Positions 54,186 through 64,000 of a DNA stretch of 64,000 nucleotides are shown here, piece after piece (the stretch's first letter is position 1; each line of letters starts with the position of its first letter). Position numbers and translations under genes: made by a program. The stretch is from Incurvaria masculella (lineage: Eukaryota > Arthropoda > Insecta > Lepidoptera > Incurvariidae): NCBI GenBank assembly GCA_946894095.1, contig OX335658.1, positions 11,523,001 to 11,587,000 on the forward strand, given 5' to 3'. The notes beneath the pieces are model-generated. The model did no database searches and was not told where the DNA came from. It saw nothing but the letters and a program-made list of their open reading frames with translations.

Positions 54186-55089
54186 CTATTGGGGTGCAAG
54201 CAAATGAGTTTATTAAAAATTTACTCAGCATCTTAATACTAGTGGTTCTCTGAGATGTAGACCTTACGTGTACTTCTTCGCATAGCTTAAAACTCAATGA
54301 ATGTTCACCGCAACTTAAAACAAAATCATATGATTTTTTTGTATTATTCTCACTGTATTAATTACCTAGCGCTTGCATTTTCGAACATTCTTTCGAAATA
54401 ATTCCAAAAACTAAATCGAAAAAAATCCATATAACCATCGGACCTGCTCACAGGATTTCACTAGAATCAGTTGAGAAATGCGACCTGTAGAGGAGAACAG
54501 GCGAATGCCGGACCGGATTTTCGCCCAAGCTGAAACGAAGACGTTTTCACGAAATAATTTCTTACTTTATTGCATTGTATTGTAAATAAATACATAATTA
54601 TTATACATTTATTTGCAAAATGGTACGTCTAATTATTTTTCATACCAAGTTAAAGGTTGCGTGATCCAGTTCTATACAACGGATCGTCACGTCAAATCAG
54701 GAAGCATTGTACTGAAATTTTACAAATCAAATGAATCAACTGAGAGCTACGTAAGTACGTTGATTTTTTTGAAAACTAAACTAATGTCAAATCCCAAACT
54801 CAAATCAAGCGTCAGATATAATCACCTACTGGCCTATGTTCACCCTACTAGGTAATTTACCACGGTAACCCCCCGATGGCGTGAGAAGCTGCAAAGTGCT
54901 TCCTCTACGCGTATGTTCACGCTTTGTAGCCAGTTACGGGGTCAATTATTAGTCGCTTGTGGTTCGCTCTTTATAGCTCACTTTATCTGCGTGGACAGCT
55001 CGGCTTCAATTAGCTGACATTCTCGCCGGGTCACGTGATCGCTTCGATTATTATCGTTTTTCGGTTTGCAACGCTCGCTTAGCTTCAAT
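54186..55089. other. No recognised gene; MITE A remnant
   Basis: 54,810-54,869 carries a decayed family-A end (gttcaccctactaggtaatt, then taccacggtaacc). The rest is unrecognised. Confidence 0.45.
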
Positions 55090-55530
55090 ATGTACTGAAA
55101 AAAAAAGTGAATGCACTGAAAAAATATAAGTGCAACTGTTTTAGCACAGTTAAAATTCAATCATTAATCGTCAAGTATTTTGCTATTAATGTTTTACGGT
55201 AAGTATCTATTAATGCGCCAAAACAGTTAGTACTGAACAGTTCTTTTAATCGATTGTACAGCACCACTTGGTGAAAATAACCCGTGTGACAGATCAGAAG
55301 ATTTTGAAATGGTTATCTTAACTGATTGAATATTACGGCACACAGAAAGAGAAAACAGTTATTGCACACAGTTAACATCAATTAAAAGATGCAGTAACAT
55401 TTAATGATTAAGGCTAACTGTTTTCAGTTAGAGTAACTTTTGTTGTTGGCTCTATTTTAACGTTGCAAGAATGTTAATAATATAGGAATTACAGTTAGAT
55501 TCACTGACTATTTTTTCAGTTTAAATTTTA
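55090..55530 (-). mobile_element. Repeat family D ('AACAGTTA'), copy 1
   Basis: Inverted match to 57,405-57,785 and 61,440-61,885 (accacttggtgaaaataacc; gaaatggttatcttaactga; agaaagagaaaacagttatt). Both ends have ACTGAAAAAA-type termini in opposite orientation. Non-coding; probably a MITE. Confidence 0.75.
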
Positions 55531-55690
55531 TTATTGCTCCAAAAACTGTACTAAGCATTTGGCGAATTCGAATGATTTATATAATTGTAACGTTTTTATA
55601 CCATATTAAATCTACCACACAACTGAAACTTTGTGATAAAAGCTTAAGTTAATTTGCATACTAATCTAATTTGTTTCTTTTTTGTTTCAG

Positions 55691-55720
55691 TAAAAAAGGC
55701 GCGCTATGTTGCAATGCAAG
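55691..55720 (+). CDS. unc-13: unc-13 coding exon 2, 30-nt micro-exon
   Basis: Preceded by a strong pyrimidine tract and acceptor (TTTCTTTTTTGTTTCAG) and followed by the optimal donor AAG|GTGAGT. Read in phase 1 from exon 1 it encodes V-KKARYVAMQ plus one base, continuing MSLLSVT into the UNC-13 C2A start. Frame 0 would be an immediate stop, so phase 1 or 2 is required and phase 1 fits. The next exon (expected to continue the C2A beta-sandwich) was not found before 64,000. Confidence 0.82.
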
Positions 55721-56973
55721 GTGAGTGATTTCCATTTTCGTAGGAAGCTAACGCTGAATTGCCTTCACATTGCCAGCGGAATGTAGTTTTAAGGGCATGA
55801 AATATATATATATTTCGTATTTTAGAGACAAAACTGACTATTAAATTGTATTTAAATACAAATTTCGTCATTTCGTTTGTGATATTGATGCAATTCATGC
55901 TTATAATTCTGCCAGATATGATTCCTTGGTGGTTTGAAATTCTCGATATTTATAGAAAGTTTAGATGGCTTAAAAGTTACAAATAAATATTTAAATTTAT
56001 TTAAAGTTAAGATACCATATATTTTTCAAATGATACCATTAATTAACATTCCCGGAATCCACACATCTCGGATAAACTCAATTGGTGGACAATATGCACC
56101 TTAAGGGCAGCACTTTACAGTGACCTTAACATAATAGCGAGCATCGATCAATCGTCCCCTAATTGCGACGTTGTTAACTTTAACAATTTGCATAAACACA
56201 GGCGGTTAAAAAACTCGTGAAGTGGCCATCAAGGCTCGCCCCATACCCCCTCCGCGTACCTCCGCCCCGTACCCCCGTCCCGTACCACCACCCCTTACCA
56301 GCGTTAGCCCCCTACCCTTTGCCCCCGCGCACAAGCAGCGAGGAAGGTTCTTTGTTTCTTTTAATCTAAGAATGTGCCAATATGATACACTTAAGGGCCG
56401 ATTACGTTCAGTTTGATAAGCACGTAAGTAAAACAACATTTAACTATGTTACAAAATAACCACAACGAATATCGATGATAAAAGAAGTAAATGTGTAGAT
56501 TAACGGTCTAGCTTTAAATATGAAAGTCCCTGGTGGTTTGTGTTTTAGACAAATATTCATAAGATTTCATAAGAAAAGTTTGAACACAGAATATGAGCCT
56601 CAGATATTTACCGTTGAAGGTTTCAAATATAGCTAGACCATCAATGCATCTTTTATCTTTTAAAAATCCCGAAATGAGTAGCAGCTTTTTTTTTATAATA
56701 AAAATATGGTTTTACTTACGCCCTTATGGAACTGAATGCAATCAGGTGTTATCACGCCCTTAATGCAACCATAAGTACCAAAATAAAAACTTTTAATAAA
56801 CTAAATTGTGTAGGTACCGCCATGTCTAAAATATTGAATTAGGCCCTCTGAACTTCTTCCCGTGCACGTTGCAAACAAATGTTTTACATTCTTGTTGCCA
56901 CTGCGGTAGTGCATAGCTTTTAAGTCCTTGCTTATGGTGAAGCTTGGTTCTAGTCCCCTCTTTCCCTCAAACA
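55721..56973 (+). other. unc-13 intron 2, start
   Basis: AT-rich with one C-rich patch (56,236-56,335; cgtacccccgtcccgtacca). No exon recognised. The intron runs at least to the window end. Confidence 0.5.
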
Positions 56974-57095
56974 TTGCTGAGAGAGGCGATGGCTTTGCCC
57001 GGCGTAATGCTCGTGAACGGGTGCTGTTTCTGGGGAATGGCCTGCTTCAATTGGCAACATGTTAGATGGCAGGCACTTGAAAATAAACTGATATT
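56974..57095 (+). repeat. Dispersed repeat F, copy 2
   Basis: Inverted relative to 43,141-43,270, about 85% similar by eye. Confidence 0.75.
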
Positions 57096-57404
57096 TCTCT
57101 TCAACCGTTGTATACGACACGAAGTTTCGACATGTTGTTTCTCCTCAATTCGTATTCATTTAATATTTTACCTGTGTTTGTCTGTAAGCTATGTTGAAAG
57201 AAAATCCAGCGAATTCTCTCGACAGTTCTTCTTCGCTGTGATTATTTAACTGGCAAATGATAAAATATGACACATTCGAGCGCGCGTGTACTGTTCATAG
57301 ATGATGAATTGCAACTCGAGAAAAATAGGAGTGAGCGAATTCGTAAGCGAACTGACTGACCGGTGCTACCGTCAGTGTATATATCATCAACAATCTAACT
57401 GTAA

Positions 57405-57785
57405 TTCAAATAATAACAACCGTCTTGCAACGTTAACATAAAGACAACTGAGTAAATCGATTACTCTAACTGAGTGAAAACAATTAGCCTGACACATAAA
57501 ATTGTAGTGTCTCTTTTAATTCTTTTTTTGAAATAACTGTTTTCTCTTACTGTTTCCCGAACTGTGTGAAAATTGTTTCTAACCTTAATATTTTTTCCAT
57601 AGTCCCATCTATTAAAATTCCTGTACCTCTTGAAACTGGACAGTTGCACGCCTAATATGTAGTCAGACGTAATGTTCAATCATTTAAGATAACCGTTTCA
57701 AAATTATCTGATCTCATGTTATTTTCAACAAGCGGTACTGTTTAATCGGTTAAAATAACTGTTTAATACTGTTTTAGATCATTTA
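57405..57785 (+). mobile_element. Repeat family D, copy 2
   Basis: Blocks 'acgtaatgttcaatcattta', 'ataaccgtttcaaaattatc' and 'caagcggtactgtttaatcg' shared with copies 1 and 3. A SINE abuts it on the right. Confidence 0.75.
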
Positions 57786-57792
57786 ATACCAA

Positions 57793-58070
57793 TGGATGAT
57801 TACCCCAAAACACCACAATCCCGAAGGAATTAGGTGCCATGCCAGGACCTTCCTTTTGTGAGCACGGCAACACGGAACTGGATGAAAAAAAGGATATTTT
57901 TTCATTGCCGCTTCGATCTTTTCATCCAGTGCGATGCTACCAATCCGGGCGGGCTCAAACCCTACCACCTAGTAGTACAACCTACAGTTTTACATGGATT
58001 CCGAACCATGGAGCAGCTAGCATTCGTGACGAAATGCACTTATCCAACTCAGAAAGATAAAGAAAGTTGT
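57793..58070 (-). repeat. SINE, tRNA-headed type, head missing
   Basis: Antisense tail-body (ggaattaggtgccatgccag; catggattccgaaccatgga) ending in 'cacttatccaactcagaaag'. Confidence 0.85.
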
Positions 58071-58337
58071 GCTGCTGCACGGATGAGTTTCAGTCGCCAC
58101 TCAATGATTTCCTTACTCGTTGGTGGCGCCCGGGCAGCTCTCCCTTATTTCAGTCGGTAGCCGGTTTCAGGGCTTTTAACGCGCTTGTGGCGGTACAGTC
58201 GCTTCCGAACGTCCGATAGACCATGACTGTAAGTAAGTTCTTACGTAACATATATACAGCGAGAAACCGATGACGATGGTATGCACAAGTTGTACGTTTT
58301 ATGTATGTTTGCTGCTGTACAATTTTTATGTAACTTT

Positions 58338-58717
58338 ATGTAACTGGACTTGGGTGGCTAATACCAAACTGAACGTCAGATATTAGACTAACAGGTATAT
58401 TATTATTTATATTATTACACTTATAGGACCTTCCTTATTTTGCATGGCTACATTGAATTGGATGAAAAACACGCACAATTTTCATTGCCGCTTCGACCAT
58501 CGTTCATTAAATGCGATGGTACCAACCCGGGCGGGATTAACCCTACCACCTAGTAAGTAAGGAAACTGTAGGTCCCCTACCTACAGTTTTACGTGGAATC
58601 CGAACCATGACCAGCCTGAACGGTTGAATGGTCACCCATCCAGAACCCAACCGCGCTCAGAGTTGCTTCACCAAGCTTATCGAATCGCAAGGCGCCATTA
58701 GGCTACCTAGGCTGACG
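58338..58717 (-). repeat. SINE with 5S-derived head, full length
   Basis: Antisense tail (gtaactggacttgggtggct), body (gatggtaccaacccgggcgg), then a 5S part with 'ggtcacccatccagaaccca' and the distal head 'gccattaggctacctaggct'. The 5S box A region (agagttgcttcaccaagc) is decayed. Confidence 0.85.
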
Positions 58718-61439
58718 AATATAAATGCTAATACATAATTATCTATGCCCTAAAATTACAAAAACCGACATTTATGAGTGTAGCTTACGTTACGAAACGA
58801 AATACCACACAATACAACAATCTCAAATCTCAAATAGTTTTTATGAAATTAAACTATAATAACTAAGCAATTTACTTGGCATTGTTTGATCAATTGATAG
58901 TATTGCATTCATACAGATATAGTAAATGTACTATTTAATAAGGACAATGAAATATGAAAAAAAAAAACGGCTCTTTTTCCTGGGAGGATCCTTATCGATA
59001 TCGGTTCCTCTTTATTTTAATTTATTCTAATATTTGAGGTATACATAGTTATGATGATTTTAACTACCCTATGTTTTTTAAGAAATGTTTGATGTATTTA
59101 TGATTAAGTGTTGTGTTGAATTATTTTATTGTCTAATGTATTGTTTGAAATTGAAGTGTGATTGAAATTTTCTCATACTACACGTCGTTAACGAACTATT
59201 AAATAATAAATAAATCCTAGCAGAAAACTATCAACGCAGTTTTTTTTGCATTATGTACGGTTTTTCCATGAAATATTATTTGTTGTTTGAATTTTAATAG
59301 AAAAAAATAAATAATGGTATCAACGTTTCTAATCTGTTGAGTAAATTATGAACGAATACTCAGTGTTATTATTGCTGGGAGCTCTTCGTTTACTATGATG
59401 GGAAACTAAATCACTTTAGAACCTCATTAATTCAGTTTCTGGGTCGCGTCGCTTCTTCGTCTCTATAAATCGGAGAATAGGTCAAACATTATACTAAGGT
59501 TTAACGTTATTACGTGATATATTTGTTTTGGTTTTCACTGGTCGTTTGGCATTGAACTGAGGCTTACTTTAAAATGTCAAATAGTATGTATTTAAACTGG
59601 TGTCAACGAATGATTTCACAAATTTGCAGAGTGTTTCATTATGAAAGATATGCCCGAAAATATATGTCATAAATTCCTTAGAAATTATTGATAAACGATG
59701 ACACACATATGTATTTGTGTGTGTTAGAGGAAGTTTTATTGAGAATCCAAAATAAAATAAAAATACCAATGTGTTTTATGTGCATTGGATGTATCTCCGG
59801 TCGTTGAAATCCTGTATATATTTGTGCTGGCTGGAATGTTAGCTTCTGGCCAGAGAACGACTACTTTTCATTTGATAGTTTGTTTTATTTAGTTCCCTTA
59901 TGTTTCTCGTTTCGGTATCGGTATCGGTATCGGTATAAATCGGTAGATCTTCTACGAAATTCGTAGTTATTATTTGTTCAAAAGCTGTATCTTATAACAA
60001 ATTGTGCTATAATTTGTAGGCGATACTGGGACATGTTTAAGGTACCATGTTGGTTTAAGCGATGTTTTATGCAAAAAAAAAAAACACAACGTAATTCTCT
60101 GTTTAAGTCTTAGTTGTTTCACTTACCGAATGTAAGTGTTTTTTTTATCGGATAATTTAAATAATCGGACATTTCGAAAGAAAAACCGAAATCCTGACGA
60201 TACGAAGTGGACGTTGATTAAAAGCATGGATATAAAATATGATGGTCTCTGGTAAAGTTAATATTATTGTAAAGAAATGTATGTACATTCCATTATTGTA
60301 TGCACGCACACATTAAAATTATCAACAAAATGTAAAGTTATTCTATACGGATAACCAGCTTTGGACTTGTCAATAGGCCGTACAGGCCGCGACCTAAGGA
60401 GACATAAGGGGGCAGCAGCTCAGTCGGTGTGAGGGTTGATTTTCATATGGGTCGAGTAGGCTCGGGCCTAGGGCGGCAAAAAAGTAAGGGGGGGGGGGGG
60501 GTTTCGATTTATTTTTCGAAAATCATCCTACCTTTTTTTGCCCATTCGACATTGACGAATATTCGATTCAAATTCGGATGCAGAACCTTTTTTTACTCTT
60601 TCGAAATTTTTCTCTCGTGCAGTTTGCCGGCCGTATGAGCGTTTTTTGCTGATTCTAAAACTGTTCGATCTGCATGACCTTTTATGAAATGATCATTGAA
60701 ATAGTGGGGCGACGATCTTTCATAGGCCTAGCAAGGCAGCCAAGGTCTGAAATCCGGCGCTACGGGTAACAAAAGCTGTTGTAGTTTACCTATGACATAT
60801 AGTTTTAATGATTTAAGCTGTGGCTTTGGTGCACAAATAGCAATGAAATTTTGAAGTACTAGCGGCCGATTTACCGAGAGGCACCGCAACCCATACTGCA
60901 TATTAAATAGATACATTACTCACTAAACATGCCTCATCATTCTAAGAGAGGTAAGGGTGAGGTTTTTAACTTATACATAAATTATGATCACTTAGTTCTA
61001 GGGCGAAAAAATACCGGAGGTAAAGAGTTTGATCGTTTAGTATTAAATGTACGCAAAACCTTTCTGTTGCTAAGGGGTAAGGTAATGTCTTAGCATTTTA
61101 AGAACGTAACTATGCATGGATATCAAAACAAAATATTTTTATAAAAATATTAGAATGGCTCCCTTTTTTATTTAATACATTGGATCGCTCTGGTATATGT
61201 CTGTTGGGTACACGAAGTTAGCATTGAAAACAATAATCCCATTTGGATAAATCTTACATCATTTAGTCACATAATGATAAATAATCAGGTGTGTAAGATG
61301 TATGAAATACCTGGCTCAAAACGAGAAAAAAAAGGTTTTTTAATGTATTAAGTATATCACAGGAGCAATACACATTTGGCCTAGGTAACAAAGACAATCA
61401 GGTTATCAATGGTAACAAAATCAGAAACACAACAAAGCC
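58718..61439. other. No recognised gene; microsatellite and possible hAT-like remnant
   Basis: A (GGTATC)n run lies at 59,913-59,936. 60,380-60,500 (gggcctagggcggcaaaaaa then poly-G) and 60,720-60,765 look like remnants of a hAT-type non-autonomous element, not demonstrable here. Otherwise AT-rich. Confidence 0.4.
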
Positions 61440-61885
61440 TCACTGAAAAAAAAATCAGAAAATCTAAGAGTAATTTCGATAGTAACAATTGCCTTGCAAT
61501 GTTCAATAATACTCAATTAAATAAATTCGTTACTCTGTAAAAACCTTTTAACTATTAATAATGTGTGCAATAACTCTTTCTCTTACTGTTTTCCTAGCTG
61601 TACGAAAATTGTTCCTAGAGTTAATATTATTCCATTTTTCACTTGCGTTTCACATTCAGTGAAAGATAAAAAATACCGCATTAAAATTATTTACTGTACC
61701 TGTAGAAATACGAAGTTGGACACCTGATCTGTAGTGAGCCATAATGTTCAATCAGTTAAAGATTCTAAATTAACCACAATCAAATAAAGTTTAAAATTCA
61801 TATGATATTTCACACGTGTAATTTTCACCAAGCGGTACTATTTAATTGCTTAAAATAAAAAAATAATATTAACTATTTGGGCTCA
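61440..61885 (+). mobile_element. Repeat family D, copy 3
   Basis: Begins CACTGAAAAAAAAATCAG and shares 'ataatgttcaatcagttaaa' and 'caccaagcggtactatttaa' with the other copies. A SINE follows within about 40 bp, as at copy 2. Confidence 0.75.
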
Positions 61886-61924
61886 TTTAACTAACTTATC
61901 CAACCTCAATCTTTTCCATACATG

Positions 61925-62228
61925 ACTGAAATATAACACCACACAACTACCGTTGTGATATAAGCCTAATAAACCACATTTGCGAAAGAATTAGGTCCAT
62001 GCCGGGACCTTCCCTTTATGAGCACGGCTACATTGAACAGGATGAGAAACGCGGAAAATTTTTCATCGCCAGGTGGTACCAACCCGGGCGGGCTTAACCC
62101 GGGTTCCCCTTAACCTTACCACCTAGTAGCGGAAGGGGACCTACAGTTTATTGGTTTCCGAATTATGGAACAGCTCGCATTTGTAACAAACTACACTTGT
62201 CCAACTCAGAAAGAGAAAGGCAGATGCC
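61925..62228 (-). repeat. SINE, tRNA-headed type, head missing
   Basis: Antisense (aactaccgttgtgatataag; accaacccgggcgggcttaa) with a small duplication 'aacccgggttccccttaacc' and an internal deletion. Confidence 0.82.
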
Positions 62229-63258
62229 ACAACAGTTGGAAATATTTTTTTTTAGTGTCCAAGATTACATTTCATATGAATCGTATACATCCAGTTTAGC
62301 TTGTGGCAACATAACAACCAGACTAGTAACGTCAAAATGTCGATTGCTTAAATTTAACAATTTATGTATTCTAATCGTTCTCGATCATTTATATTTCATT
62401 TTGATCATTTGTGTTTTCGGTAAAAGCTGAAGTTTCAGTATAAATTGCAAGTAGAGGGCGCTCGCCGAGTGACGGGCCGTCCTTTGTTTAGCCTTTGTAT
62501 TTGGGCACAATCGTTCTCTTGCTTTGAGGTCGACAATGGTACGTCTTTTCAGCCTCCTCAGTCGTAAGTCTTGACTGTGAGTTGCACACTTAAATTATTC
62601 AAGCGGACTGCTAGCCAGTCATAAATTGCTTAATCGTGGGAATTATAATATTTCAATTTATTTACTTTTAACCGCTGTTAAAAACAGTGTTTTAAAAACA
62701 CTTTATAGTTAATTATTAATTGTAGCTTAACATAAATATTAATTAATTAAATTAAAACAATACAGCAATCAAAAGTTCACTATTATCTTTTCCTGTGATT
62801 TTTTATAATTAAGATTCAACTAAAATGCAAATAAATAATAAGTAAAGTAGATAATGTGTTTTATAAAATTGCAACCATACAAAATTGAAAAAAAAACCTA
62901 GTAGAATATGTACAGCATTCAAAAAATTGAAAGGGTAACGACCGTCTTAAAGGCGTTCTAACATTTGATTCAGCAGCAATTATGATCAGGAACTAACCTC
63001 CTGTACTAAGGTTAGCGAGGTAAAGCTTTTTATGGGCATACGTTCGACACGCGATGTTTCGGTGGAATAAATGTTTTTGGAGGGAAAATGGTACGTTGAA
63101 CCTAGTTTGGTGGGCGGCACGAAATGTTCCCTCTGAGCAAGAATTATGCCTCCGTATGTAATCCATTCCCTATATATTATACTTGTTTCCAACACATTAT
63201 CTTGATTTGTTTCTACCGCTTTTACTTTGGGAAAGTAATGAACGAAATCGCATTACGC
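62229..63258. other. No recognisable feature
   Basis: AT-rich. A short ATG frame near 62,536 leads nowhere. Confidence 0.4.
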
Positions 63259-63506
63259 CTGGGGGTCCATTCAGAGCAAGAGTGAGTTCGAGTTCGGGAG
63301 TGAGTTAACCTAAAAATAGCTGGGAAATATTTAATTATTTAAATAACGGAACCGTTATTTATACTTCCAACTGATTTACGGGACAAACCAGATTTTTACC
63401 TTACTGTAATGATGTTCTAGAAGTGTGGAAACATTAACTATTTAAAAAAGTGAGTTGATATTTAGTGGCGAATTCGAACTCACTCTTACTCTGAATGGAC
63501 CCCCAG
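63259..63506. mobile_element. TIR MITE, 248 bp
   Basis: Ends CTGGGGGTCCATTCAGAG are perfectly inverted and extend to about 38 bp with few mismatches (AAGAGTGAGTTCGA). No clear TSD. Non-coding. Confidence 0.88.
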
Positions 63507-64000
63507 TTCTTGTTTCTTTCTAGAATGGAAGTAGATAGTATTTTTCTGCATATTCTTTCTTGTTAGGTACACAATTTATTTTTAATTTAATATTAATACG
63601 ATAGTTCAAATGTCCTGCGAACTAATTGCTAATTAGAAATATTTCATTGTGACTAAGATAACGTTCTGCCATTATGATATTCGCTTAATATTTTTTTATG
63701 AAAAACCGATATGAGTGGCTGTGCTAATAGACCCAAAGTACTCGGAAAAGCTTAATGAACTTCACTTTCCGACACCTCGCTCAGCGAGGCACCATACCAG
63801 CGGATTTGGAGTAGTGGAATAAATATTAGTATGTAAACCAAATTGATTTCCGTTCACGTTCATTAATAAATGTTGTACGAGTGTGTGCATTCAAAAGAGA
63901 GTAAATGGTTAACACGTTTTAAACAGGGCCTTTTACTCTAATTCGATAAAGTTTTAATTATTTTTCATCTATGTTTGAAAAATGTTACGGCTCTTCACGC
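63507..64000. other. No recognisable feature
   Basis: AT-rich end of the window; small palindrome CCTCGCTCAGCGAGG at about 63,774. Confidence 0.4.

Larger units (their letters stand above)
9988..55690 (+). other. unc-13: unc-13 intron 1, about 45.7 kb
   Basis: Runs from the donor GTACGC after exon 1 to the acceptor at 55,690 (TTTCTTTTTTGTTTCAG). Both junctions are phase 1. It contains the gypsy element, the tandem duplication, the THAP exon and most SINE/MITE copies. Unrecognised alternative exons could be present. Confidence 0.75.

Noticed and set aside
60380..60770. hAT-type element with 'gggcctagggcggcaaaa' and 'cataggcctagcaaggcagc'
   Set aside because: No matching inverted ends or 8-bp duplication could be set by eye.

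Overview
This is eukaryotic, almost certainly lepidopteran, DNA. There are no bacterial-style operons, the spacers are AT-rich, and the window is saturated with insect repeats: SINEs, LINE remnants, MITEs, an LTR retrotransposon and the common moth/butterfly 'GGGTTCCGTAC...' repeat. One host gene is recognisable. A GC-rich first-exon/promoter region (about 9,656-10,110) carries a 22-nt coding exon starting at 9,966. A 30-nt micro-exon with a strong acceptor and donor lies at 55,691-55,720. Both junctions are phase 1, and the spliced product reads MSLLSVTVKKARYVAMQ, which matches the start of the C2A domain of UNC-13/Munc13, the synaptic-vesicle priming factor. Most of the window is therefore a first intron of about 45.7 kb, and the rest of the gene lies beyond the right edge.

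Layout. 1-1,890: SINE, LINE and MITE fragments. 1,891-7,648: a complete 5,758-bp DNA transposon with perfect 27-bp terminal inverted repeats, a 4-bp ATTT target duplication, arrays of subterminal repeats and a two-exon gene for an 821-aa DUF7869-type protein with a DDD-like catalytic core. It is best compared with the Sola superfamily and is the leading candidate for a poorly described system. 7,760-9,655: a MITE and dispersed repeats. 9,656-10,110: the unc-13 promoter and exon 1. 10,945-13,802: TTAA-flanked MITEs, one carrying a template-switch hairpin, and an unclassified element full of CGTATAAT motifs that was later split by a SINE. 14,965-20,460: an intact, young Ty3/gypsy retrotransposon with one 1,464-codon gag-pol frame and 532-bp LTRs differing at three positions. 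20,461-23,030: dispersed repeats. 23,157-26,401: an apparently perfect 1,624-bp tandem duplication. 26,402-55,690: repeats, including an 8-bp-TSD hAT-like MITE, a putative THAP-domain first exon at 36,870, an RTE-like LINE 3' end, a 121-bp tandem repeat and a SINE invaded by two MITEs. After exon 2: three copies of an 'AACAGTTA' repeat, more SINEs and another MITE.

The most abundant repeat is one SINE superfamily with more than 25 pieces. All share one body and tail, but the 5' heads differ: tRNA-like with A and B boxes, 5S-rRNA-derived, or a third head containing 'gtcgtaagaggcgactaagg'. This is modular promoter exchange on a common body.

Coding interplay is limited. The transposase-like gene and the gag-pol frame each serve their own element, the unc-13 exons are the host gene, and the THAP exon could be a nested gene or transposon-derived. 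All calls come from reading sequence; no database search was possible.
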